From Gemmatimonadota bacterium (GTDB taxonomy: Bacteria > Orphanbacterota > Orphanbacteria > Orphanbacterales > Orphanbacteraceae): a stretch of DNA of 12,673 nucleotides. Position numbers and translations under genes: made by a program. Positions within the stretch are counted from its first letter, which is position 1; each line of letters opens with the position of its first letter. Below, in pieces: positions 6,673 through 12,673 of this stretch. Where the stretch lies: contig JABDJQ010000717.1 of assembly GCA_013002425.1 (NCBI GenBank), positions 1 to 12,673 on the forward strand, in the 5' to 3' direction. The notes beneath the pieces were generated by a model. That model saw nothing but the letters and a program-made list of their open reading frames with translations. It was not told the origin of the DNA and ran no database searches.

Positions 6673-9255
6673 ATGCACTTTGCGGTTGGTGGGGTTCTCC
6701 TGCTGCTGTACCTGTTGACGCTGTGCCCGACGGTTTACGTCGGCGACTCCGGAGAGCTGGTGACGGCCGCCTTTGAGCTGGGCGTCGCCCACCCTCCGGG
6801 GTATCCGCTCTATGTCCTTCTCGCCCGTCTCGCGACGCTTCTGCCATTCGGTGAAATCGCTTTCCGTGTGAATCTTCTGTCGGCGCTCGCATCCGCGGCC
6901 TCGGGTGTCGTGCTCACGATGATCCTGACCGGCGCGCGCTTCGGAGGATCCGGCCGCACCGGAGGCCGCGGCGGCTCCCTCCTCTCGCCCCGTTCGATCG
7001 CGGCCGGCGCGCTCGTCCTGACGCTTTTCGTTTCCTCGCTGGTCTGGCTCGAAAGCGTGAAGGCCGAGGTCTACACGCTGCACGCGCTCCTGATCGCGCT
7101 CGTTCTGTACGCGGCCGACCGCAGGCGATACGTGCTCAGCCTGTTTCTGATCGGACTCGGGGCCGCGAATCACCAGACGATCGTGCTGCTCGCGCCCGGC
7201 GTTCTCTATCTGATGCACGCGCGGGGAGATCTGAACGCGTCGCGTGTCGTGCGCGGCGTTCTGTTCGCGCTGGTCGCGCTCTCGCTCTACTTCGTAATGC
7301 TCGTACGCCCCGGCGACGACGTCTTCGCCTGGCGCAAACCGCACGATCTCAGCGGCCTTGTGGAGCATGTCCTGCGCACGCAGTACGGTGAGCTGTCGAC
7401 TCTCCCGCGTTCCGGCTCGCTCGTGCTGCAGCAGGCCGTCTATTTCGTGGTGCTTCTCGTAAAGAGTTTTCCGCCCGCACTGCTGCTCCCGTGGGCGCTC
7501 GTGAGCGCGTGGCGCAAGGCGGAGCGCGCGCGTTCCCTCGTGATTCACTTCGCCTTCACGGGACCGGTTCTTCTCGTTCTTCTGAATCACGGTACGGGCG
7601 CGCTCGACGGCGCCGTGGCGTCCGTCTACTACATACCCGCGGCGATTCTCGCGCTGCTGACTACCGGGCCGTTCGTGCTCGATCTTCTGAAGTCGAGGCC
7701 CCCGGCGCTCTCTTACGCCGCGCTCGCTCTGCCCGCCTGTCTCGTGGCCCTGGGCTGGAACACGTGCAACGCGCGCGGCGTCACGCTCGCGCGCGAGGTC
7801 GCGGCCGCCACTCTCGCGGCCGTGCCGCAGGACGGCTATCTGCTGACCGAGGGGGACAACAACACGTTCCCGCTCTTCTACGCGCAGCGCGTTCTCGGGG
7901 CGCGGCCCGACGTTACGATCGTAGACCGCGATCTGAATTTCTTCGGAAGCGCTCTCGGCATTCCGGTGGATTCGCCGATGCGATTCGACGAGCGCGACCG
8001 CGCGCTGTCGGGGCTCCTGCTTCGGCCGGACACGCAGGTGGCGAGCGTCAACAAGTTCACGGAGGAAATGGAAGGGCTGCCGCTTCTCTCCGCCGGTCCC
8101 GTGTATCGGTTCGTGCCGGCGCCGGAACTGATCGCGCCCGCGCGCGCGGCTTTCTATCACGAATCGGGGCGTCCGTCGCAGCCGAGCGGAGACTACTTCG
8201 TGCGCAGGCTCGCGATCAACTATGCTTCTCGCTGGCTCGATCACTACGCGCTCACGGAAGACGTAAGCGCGCTTCGCGAAGAATCGAACCGGCTCGCCGC
8301 GTGGGCCGGAAACGTGCGCGAGGCGATGCTCGTTCTCGGGCGGAGCCGGGCGGCGAGCGGCGATACGACCGCGGCGATCAGGACGCTGCGCGAAGGCGTG
8401 CTGCACGATCCGGGATACGGGCAGGGAAGACGCGAACTCGGCGGCCTGCTCTACGCGCGCCGCGATTTCCTCGGCGCCGCGGAGCAGTACCGGTTCGTTG
8501 CGGAGTCCGAAGGGCTCGCGGGCGACTGGCTGAACCTGGCGAACGCGCTTCGTCTGTCCGGCCGCCGGGATGAGGCGATCGACGCGTATTCCCGCGTGGA
8601 GAAAGCGCCGGGCGCGGACCTCGAGATTCTGACGGGGCTCGCCCGCGGATACGGGGCGCTTCAACTCGACTCCGAGGGCGTGCGCCTGCTCGAGGAAGTG
8701 CGCCGGCGGAGCGCCTCGTTCAGCGCCTATGAGGAACTGGCAGACGGATATGACCGGCTGGGGGATCCGGCGCGCGCGCTCGAGACGTATCGGGTGGCGC
8801 GCACGAATGAGCCCCGAAATGCCGATATCGCCTACAAGGGCGGCGTGGCGGCTCTGCGTACCGGCGATTACGTCTACGCGGAGTCCGAACTGCGGCGGTC
8901 GCTCACGCTCGAGTCCGAAGGCTACGGCGCCATGAACGCGCTCGCCTATCTCCTCTATCAGAAAGGGGAGAATCTGGGCGACGCGCTCCAATGGGTCGAC
9001 CTCGCCATCGATATGGCGGATAGTACCGTGGTAGGTTACTACTACGACACACGAGGCGCTATCCTTCGCAAGATGGGGCGGCGCGCGCAGGCAGAAGCGG
9101 CATTCCGGGTCGCCATCGAGCGAACCCCCGAGAACGATACGGCCGCGAGGGCCGAAAGCCACGCGAATCTCGCCGAGGTGTGCGAAGCGACCGGACGCGT
9201 GGAAGAGGCGCGCCGGCTCCGCGCGCAGGCGGATTCGCTCCGCAATCTCCCGTAG
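6673..9255 (+). CDS. DUF2723 (TMEM260/O-mannosyltransferase-like) membrane protein with C-terminal TPRs
   Basis: An 860-residue polytopic membrane protein. The N-terminus carries the DUF2723 signature: a first helix (5-20), then GDSGE (24-28) in the first external loop, then GVAHPPGYPLYVLLARL (37-53) and RVNLLSALAS (65-74). Further family-type blocks are WLESVKAEVYTLHALL (125-140), LGAANHQ (162-168) and EGDNNTFPLFYAQRVLGARP (393-412). Several hydrophobic helices run to about residue 365. DUF2723 proteins have a GT-C fold related to protein O-mannosyltransferases, and human TMEM260 is a characterised member; the acidic loop is the expected catalytic site. Residues about 555-855 form a series of TPR-like helix pairs (for example DEAIDAYSRV, ARALETYRVA, AQAEAAFRVAI) that may hold the acceptor protein. 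GGAGA at 6659-6663 serves the ATG at 6673, 9 bases on and across the upstream stop. The likely role is to transfer a lipid-linked sugar to exported protein. Donor, sugar and acceptor are unknown. Confidence 0.9.
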   Translation: MHFAVGGVLLLLYLLTLCPTVYVGDSGELVTAAFELGVAHPPGYPLYVLLARLATLLPFGEIAFRVNLLSALASAASGVVLTMILTGARFGGSGRTGGRGGSLLSPRSIAAGALVLTLFVSSLVWLESVKAEVYTLHALLIALVLYAADRRRYVLSLFLIGLGAANHQTIVLLAPGVLYLMHARGDLNASRVVRGVLFALVALSLYFVMLVRPGDDVFAWRKPHDLSGLVEHVLRTQYGELSTLPRSGSLVLQQAVYFVVLLVKSFPPALLLPWALVSAWRKAERARSLVIHFAFTGPVLLVLLNHGTGALDGAVASVYYIPAAILALLTTGPFVLDLLKSRPPALSYAALALPACLVALGWNTCNARGVTLAREVAAATLAAVPQDGYLLTEGDNNTFPLFYAQRVLGARPDVTIVDRDLNFFGSALGIPVDSPMRFDERDRALSGLLLRPDTQVASVNKFTEEMEGLPLLSAGPVYRFVPAPELIAPARAAFYHESGRPSQPSGDYFVRRLAINYASRWLDHYALTEDVSALREESNRLAAWAGNVREAMLVLGRSRAASGDTTAAIRTLREGVLHDPGYGQGRRELGGLLYARRDFLGAAEQYRFVAESEGLAGDWLNLANALRLSGRRDEAIDAYSRVEKAPGADLEILTGLARGYGALQLDSEGVRLLEEVRRRSASFSAYEELADGYDRLGDPARALETYRVARTNEPRNADIAYKGGVAALRTGDYVYAESELRRSLTLESEGYGAMNALAYLLYQKGENLGDALQWVDLAIDMADSTVVGYYYDTRGAILRKMGRRAQAEAAFRVAIERTPENDTAARAESHANLAEVCEATGRVEEARRLRAQADSLRNLP

Positions 9256-9271
9256 TCCGGGAACTCCCGGA
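9256..9271 (+). promoter_or_regulatory. Perfect hairpin right after the DUF2723 gene stop
   Basis: TCCGGGA (9256-9262) and TCCCGGA (9265-9271) are exact inverted copies separated by AC, starting at the base after the TAG stop. In RNA this would be a 6-bp stem with an AACU loop. No T-run follows, so it is not a standard intrinsic terminator. It lies in the only sizeable gap of the operon (61 bases) and may stabilise the upstream message, set an RNA-processing point or attenuate expression of the next gene. No promoter elements are recognised in this gap. Confidence 0.45.
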
Positions 9272-9305
9272 ACGGAGCTCGTGTACCAAGAGCAGACGAC
9301 GCCAG

Positions 9306-9311
9306 AAAGGA
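9306..9311 (+). promoter_or_regulatory. Ribosome site AAAGGA deciding the GTG start at 9317
   Basis: AAAGGA stands 5 bases before the GTG at 9317. The earlier in-frame GTG at 9281 has GGAG only 3 bases away and would add 12 polar residues (YQEQTTPERIP) ahead of an otherwise normal signal peptide. Both observations favour 9317. Confidence 0.7.
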
Positions 9312-9316
9312 TCCCG

Positions 9317-11188
9317 GTGAATCGCATCAGCCGTTTGCATTTGACTTCGATCGTGCTGCTCGCCGTTTTCGGCATGACTGCGGTGAGCGAGCCCGCGTAC
9401 GCCCAGGCGCAAGCCCAGACCCAGCTTCCGGGCAATACGAGGAAGCAGCCGCTCGAGCCGCAGGAACTCGCCTTTCAGAGGCGTCTCGACGAAGCGAATC
9501 GCAGCCTTCGGCGCGGCAACGCCGCATCGGCCAGGCGCACCTTCGAAATCCTGCTGAAAGAACGCCCGGATCACCACGACGCCTTCGTCGGGTACGTGAC
9601 CGCGCGCATCGATCTGTACGAACTCGAAGGGCTCGCGGATCTCGTGCAGCGCAAGGCCGAATTCAATCCGAACGATGCCGACTACGTTCTGCTGATGGGG
9701 GATGTGTACGCGGCGGGCGGCGACGGAGAGCGCGCGCTCACGATCTGGAAGGGAGCGCTTTCGATGTTCCCCGACGAAACCGCGGGCTATCGGGAAATCG
9801 GCGATCGCATGGCGAACCGCCGCATGGTTCCCGAGGCGATTCAATGGTTCGAAGACGCGCGCGCAACGTTGAACAGCAAGAACCGGTTCGCGCGCAATCT
9901 CGCTTCGCTCTACGATCTGCTCGGCGAAGGAGATCGCGTGGCGGAGGAACTCGTGCGCGCCGTCGTCGAAGGCACGATGAAAGACAGCGAAATGCTCCGT
10001 CGCCTGAAAGAACTGCGCGTCGACGGCGACCTCGACGCCTACCCGTACGGACTTCTGCAGACCGCGCTTCGCGAGAATCCGGATCTCGGAGGGTTGCGCG
10101 AAGTGCTCGGCAGCCTGCTGCTCGACGACCGCCGCTGCGGCGACGCGCTGAACCATTACGTCGAACTCGACAACAGCGGGCGCACGTGCGGCGCGTTTCT
10201 GCTGCCGTTCGCCCGCACCGCCTCGGCCAGGGGGTGTGTGGACGCGGCAACCGAAGCGCTCGAAGCGCTGCTCGCGAAGTGCGAACGCCCCACGGTCCGG
10301 ATCGAGAGCCAGTTCATGCTCGCCTCGATCTATCGTAAAGACGGCCAGGCGGATCGCGCGGCCGGCGTTTATCAATCGCTTCTCGACAACACCAAGAACC
10401 CGGGCGACCGGAGCCGCGCGAACTACGAACTGGGGATGCTCTACCTCGAAGATCTGGGCGACGCAAAAAAAGCGATTCCGATTCTGAACGAGCTTCTCCG
10501 GGGAAAACAGGGAGTGCACGGCACGGAAGCCCGTTTCGCTCTCGCCCGCGCGTATCTTCTCGACACGGAAACGGAACGCGCGGTTCGGGAGTATCAGGCG
10601 ATCGAAACGGAAGCCGCCGACGATCTCATGCGCGAGCGCGCGATCTATCTGCGCGGGGAAGCCCAGTATTATGCGGGCGACATCGACGGCGCGCTCGCTT
10701 CCTATCGTGAAGTGATCGACCGTTTCCCGACCGGCGACTACGTGAACGACGCGCTCGAGCAGTCCATCTTTCTCTCCGAGCACCGCGACGCCGGCGACAT
10801 CCCGCTTCGCGAATACGCGACCTGCCTGCTCATGATCGACCGCCACGAGTTTCGCGAGGCGCGCGCCCGGCTCGAGGAACTGTTCAGCAGCCTGCTCGTT
10901 TCGAAGCTCCGCGACGACTTCGCGTGGCAGCTCGCGGTCATCGAAGAAGAAGAGGGGCGCTACGAGAGCGCCATCGAGCAGCTGCAGTCGATCGTGACCG
11001 ATTTTGCCGGTGAGCGCCTCGCGCAGGCCGCGCATGTCAAGATCGGCGACCTTTACGGCAATAACCTGCAGAATCTTCCGCAGGCGATCGCGCAGTACGA
11101 ATCGTTTCTGCTCGAGCATCCGGGCAGCATTCTCTCCGACGAAGTGAGGCGCAAGAAGCGCGAGGCGGAAGCACAGAATGAACTTTAA
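9317..11188 (+). CDS. Secreted tetratricopeptide-repeat (TPR) protein
   Basis: A 623-residue exported repeat protein of unknown specific role. GTG 9317 is chosen for its ribosome site (AAAGGA) and because it gives a clean Sec signal: NRISRLH, a hydrophobic core at about 9-23, and cleavage after AYA at residue 29. The mature protein begins with a Gln/Ala-rich linker. After that it is nearly all TPR-like helix pairs, for example NRSLRRGNAASARRTFEILL, GDGERALTIWKGALSMFP, GQADRAAGVYQSLLDNT, GDIDGALASYREVIDRFP and YESAIEQLQSIVTDF. The closing DLYGNNLQNLPQAIAQYESF resembles the tandem TPRs of periplasmic YbgF/BamD-type adaptors. Four Cys (274, 291, 307, 322) cluster mid-protein, which suits disulfides outside the cytoplasm. 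There is no membrane helix beyond the signal and no catalytic motif. It is probably a periplasmic adaptor or assembly factor. Its 3' end overlaps the next gene by 11 bases. Confidence 0.88.
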   Translation: MNRISRLHLTSIVLLAVFGMTAVSEPAYAQAQAQTQLPGNTRKQPLEPQELAFQRRLDEANRSLRRGNAASARRTFEILLKERPDHHDAFVGYVTARIDLYELEGLADLVQRKAEFNPNDADYVLLMGDVYAAGGDGERALTIWKGALSMFPDETAGYREIGDRMANRRMVPEAIQWFEDARATLNSKNRFARNLASLYDLLGEGDRVAEELVRAVVEGTMKDSEMLRRLKELRVDGDLDAYPYGLLQTALRENPDLGGLREVLGSLLLDDRRCGDALNHYVELDNSGRTCGAFLLPFARTASARGCVDAATEALEALLAKCERPTVRIESQFMLASIYRKDGQADRAAGVYQSLLDNTKNPGDRSRANYELGMLYLEDLGDAKKAIPILNELLRGKQGVHGTEARFALARAYLLDTETERAVREYQAIETEAADDLMRERAIYLRGEAQYYAGDIDGALASYREVIDRFPTGDYVNDALEQSIFLSEHRDAGDIPLREYATCLLMIDRHEFREARARLEELFSSLLVSKLRDDFAWQLAVIEEEEGRYESAIEQLQSIVTDFAGERLAQAAHVKIGDLYGNNLQNLPQAIAQYESFLLEHPGSILSDEVRRKKREAEAQNEL

Positions 11189-12473
11189 AATGACCCGCGC
11201 CCCGAAGCGGCGGTGCGGACTGGCCGCCGGTCTGCTGCTCGCGCTTCTGCTGCTCTTCAGCACGCGCGCCCACGCCGAAACCTACCTGATTCCGATGGAC
11301 CTTTCCCAGGCCGACCACCTGAAAGCGTACGGTGTGGCGTTCTGGTATCTCGAGCAGGGCGTGAACGTGCACTGGCTCCTGAACTATCGCGGCGGCGCGT
11401 TTCTGGCCGAAGGCGGCGACTTTCTCGAGAAGCGCGCGCTGATCAAGGGCGTTTCGATCGAGACGATCAGCCAGGCGCAGAAAACACGCATTCTCGAAAC
11501 GATGGACGGGCAGAACATGACGGACGTGCTGCTCGAAAAGGCGCCGAAGGTCGCGATCTACACGCCGCCCGACAAACTGCCGTGGGACGACGCCGTAACG
11601 CTGGCGCTCACCTACGCGGAGGTGCCGTACGAGACGCTCTGGGACGAAGAGGTGCTGAACGGCGATCTCGAACGGTTCGACTGGCTTCATCTGCATCACG
11701 AAGATTTCACCGGCCAGTACGGTCGCTTCTTCGCCAGCTTCAAAGACGCCGACTGGTACAAGCGCCAGCAGGTTCTCTACGAAATGCTCGCGAAGCAGTC
11801 CGGTTTCGCGAAGGTGAGCGAACACAAGAAGGCGGTCGCGCGGAAGCTCAAGAACTACGTTTCACGCGGCGGTTTCCTGTTCGCGATGTGTTCGGCCACG
11901 GATACCTACGATATCGCGCTCGCGGCATGGAAGACGGATATCTGCGAGTCGATGTACGACGGCGATCCGATGGACGCAGGCGCCCAGCAGAAGCTCGATT
12001 TCGACGAGACCATCGCGTTCGAGGACTTTCGGATCGTGACGAATCCGATGGTCTACGAATTCTCCGACATCGATGTCTCGAACTACTCGAAAGCCGTCGG
12101 GCCCGAGCGCGATTACTTCGGACTCTTCGAATTCAGCGCGAAGTACGATCCCGTGCCGACCATGCTGACGCAGAATCACGTCTCGGTCGTGAAGGGCTTT
12201 CTGGGACAGACGACCGCGTTCCGCAAATCGCTGATCAAGAAGCACGTGGTGATCCTCGGCCAGTCCGAGGGAACCGACGAAGTGAAGTATCTGCACGGGA
12301 AGCTGGGCAAGGGGACCTTTACCTATCTCGGCGGCCATGACCCGGAAGATTATCAGCACGCGGTCGGTGATCCGCCGACCGACCTTTCGCTCCACAAGAA
12401 CTCGCCCGGCTACCGCCTCATTCTGAACAACATCCTGTTCCCGGCCGCGAAGAAGAAAGAGCGCAAGACGTAG
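11178..12473 (+). CDS. Secreted GATase-like protein (commonly labelled 'asparagine synthetase B')
   Basis: A 431-residue exported protein. ATG 11178 overlaps the TPR gene stop by 11 bases and has GGAA 7 bases upstream; a second in-frame ATG at 11190 lacks a ribosome site. The Sec signal is textbook: basic RAPKRR, a Leu-rich core at about 14-28, cleavage after AHA at 33. The mature start ETYLIPMDLSQADHLKAYGV (34-53), then WLLNYRGGAF (66-75), match a protein group I remember being annotated as asparagine synthetase B in Bacteroidetes/Ignavibacteria. That label is not supported here: there is no N-terminal catalytic Cys and no SGGLDS-type ATP loop, and the protein is secreted. Instead it has PKVAIYTPPD (123-132), SRGGFLFAMCSATDTYD (229-245, Cys238) and FTYLGGHDPEDYQHAVGDPP (381-400, His387). 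This layout is reminiscent of the elbow Cys and His of class I glutamine amidotransferase-like domains. Substrate and activity are unknown. It is the last gene before a probable terminator. Confidence 0.87.
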   Translation: MNFKMTRAPKRRCGLAAGLLLALLLLFSTRAHAETYLIPMDLSQADHLKAYGVAFWYLEQGVNVHWLLNYRGGAFLAEGGDFLEKRALIKGVSIETISQAQKTRILETMDGQNMTDVLLEKAPKVAIYTPPDKLPWDDAVTLALTYAEVPYETLWDEEVLNGDLERFDWLHLHHEDFTGQYGRFFASFKDADWYKRQQVLYEMLAKQSGFAKVSEHKKAVARKLKNYVSRGGFLFAMCSATDTYDIALAAWKTDICESMYDGDPMDAGAQQKLDFDETIAFEDFRIVTNPMVYEFSDIDVSNYSKAVGPERDYFGLFEFSAKYDPVPTMLTQNHVSVVKGFLGQTTAFRKSLIKKHVVILGQSEGTDEVKYLHGKLGKGTFTYLGGHDPEDYQHAVGDPPTDLSLHKNSPGYRLILNNILFPAAKKKERKT

Positions 12474-12524
12474 AGGCGTGCAACGGCCGGGAGCAGACGG
12501 GCCGGTTCTCCTCGTATCGCGCCT

Positions 12525-12555
12525 GACAACTCCATCCTCGTTGTCTCTTCTTTTT
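12525..12555 (+). terminator. Probable intrinsic terminator ending the operon
   Basis: GACAAC (12525-12530) and GTTGTC (12540-12545) are a perfect 6-bp inverted repeat with a 9-base loop, followed at once by TCTTCTTTTT (12546-12555). It lies 52 bases after the last stop codon, as expected for an operon end. The stem is short and only half GC, which is weak for a GC-rich genome. The C-rich, G-poor RNA around it might also suit Rho. Confidence 0.5.
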
Positions 12556-12604
12556 GCTTCTTCTTTTCTTTTCTCTTCCTCTTCTCTTCTGCCTTCCTCC
12601 CTTT
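12544..12604 (+). repeat. 61-base low-complexity pyrimidine tract
   Basis: All bases from 12544 to 12604 are C or T except G12556 and G12591. The longest pure run is 34 bases (12557-12590), and it includes the mirror-symmetric TCTTTTCTTTTCT (12562-12574). It contrasts sharply with the surrounding GC-rich sequence. The first part overlaps the T-trailer of the probable terminator; the rest has no assigned role. Confidence 0.9.
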
Positions 12605-12622
12605 AGTCCGAGTTCGTGAGGT

Positions 12623-12659
12623 GGGGAGATCCGGAGCCGGTCCCCCCGCAGCGGGAGGA
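12623..12659 (+). other. Two overlapping, mutually exclusive GC-rich hairpins
   Basis: Stem one pairs GGGGA (12623-12627) with TCCCC (12641-12645) around CCGG-AG-CCGG (12631-12640). Stem two pairs CCCGC (12645-12649) with GCGGG (12651-12655), extended by TCC (12641-12643) with GGA (12657-12659) past one mismatch. Both need bases 12641-12645, so they cannot form together. This could be part of a leader or structured RNA of the next gene, or a chance product of GC-rich sequence. Confidence 0.35.
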
Positions 12660-12673
12660 GTGGCCGGCCCGCC

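Larger units (their letters stand above)
12474..12673. other. Downstream intergenic region, no gene seen
   Basis: These 200 bases carry no convincing coding frame on either strand and no recognisable tRNA. In order they hold a weak CGGCC/GGCCG inverted repeat (12484-12488 and 12500-12504, no T-run), a GACAAC/GTTGTC hairpin with a T-rich trailer, a pyrimidine tract, two overlapping GC-rich hairpins and the palindrome GGCCGGCC (12662-12669). The window stops before any following gene can be seen. Confidence 0.7.

Noticed and set aside
9281..9316. GTG at 9281 as start of the TPR protein
   Set aside because: GGAG is only 3 bases away, and the extra residues would precede a normal signal peptide. 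GTG 9317 has a better spaced AAAGGA.
6631..9435. Long open frame on the - strand (934 codons) opposite the DUF2723 gene
   Set aside because: Its translation is dominated by Arg, His, Glu and Val with no domain or membrane pattern. It covers a gene with clear family motifs on the + strand. Such shadows arise when a GC-rich gene avoids TTA, CTA and TCA in one phase.
9059..11263. Long open frame on the - strand (734 codons) opposite the TPR gene
   Set aside because: It crosses three + strand genes, has Arg/Val/Phe-rich composition and no recognisable motif or signal, and is explained by codon bias of the TPR gene.
12484..12504. CGGCC...GGCCG as the operon terminator
   Set aside because: The stem is 5 bp with an 11-base loop and no T-run follows. 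The GACAAC/GTTGTC hairpin further on fits better.
12611..12660. Start of a signal recognition particle RNA
   Set aside because: CGTGAGGTGGGGAG faintly recalls the 5' Alu-type segment of large bacterial SRP RNAs, but the CTA after GTG is missing and the diagnostic GGAAGGAAGCA-type loop is not within the window. The resemblance is too short to call.

Overview
The window is a GC-rich bacterial segment with six protein genes, all on the + strand and packed head to tail. They run for about 12.4 kb with gaps or overlaps of only -11 to +61 bases, so they look like one operon. The protein families suggest a Gram-negative-type (diderm) envelope and a lineage near the FCB group or a related candidate phylum. 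They are DUF4159, a DUF4175-like coiled-coil protein, a DUF2723 glycosyltransferase-like protein with TPRs, and a secreted protein of the kind often labelled 'asparagine synthetase B' in Bacteroidetes/Ignavibacteria-type genomes. That placement is an inference from gene content. There is no rRNA, tRNA, CRISPR array, transposase or phage gene.

Layout. Bases 1-2568 hold the 3' part of a membrane sensor histidine kinase of the NtrY type. Its reading frame is open at base 1, so the true start lies upstream. Bases 2561-3310 hold a secreted DUF4159 protein that overlaps the kinase by 8 bases and has a 21-bp minisatellite just upstream of its signal-peptide core. Bases 3321-6668 hold a 1115-residue DUF4175-like protein: three membrane helices, Ig-like beta domains, a very long coiled coil and a Gln/Met-rich tail. 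It starts at TTG behind a perfect AAGGAG. Bases 6673-9255 hold a DUF2723 (TMEM260/protein O-mannosyltransferase-like) membrane protein fused to C-terminal TPRs. Bases 9317-11188 hold a secreted TPR protein. Bases 11178-12473 hold a secreted protein with features of the class I glutamine amidotransferase fold. The last 200 bases have no gene. They contain a probable intrinsic terminator, a 61-base pyrimidine tract and GC-rich hairpins.

How they may work together. Five of the six products are predicted to be exported or to sit in the inner membrane with most of their mass outside it. The sixth, the kinase, senses outside the cytoplasm. The simplest reading is an envelope module: a sensor, a membrane-anchored coiled-coil scaffold, two secreted proteins that may share a GATase-like fold, a lipid-linked-sugar glycosyltransferase candidate and a periplasmic TPR adaptor. 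The substrate and purpose of the module cannot be read from the sequence. No response regulator, MoxR ATPase or BatA-type gene is in view; if present, they would lie upstream of base 1.
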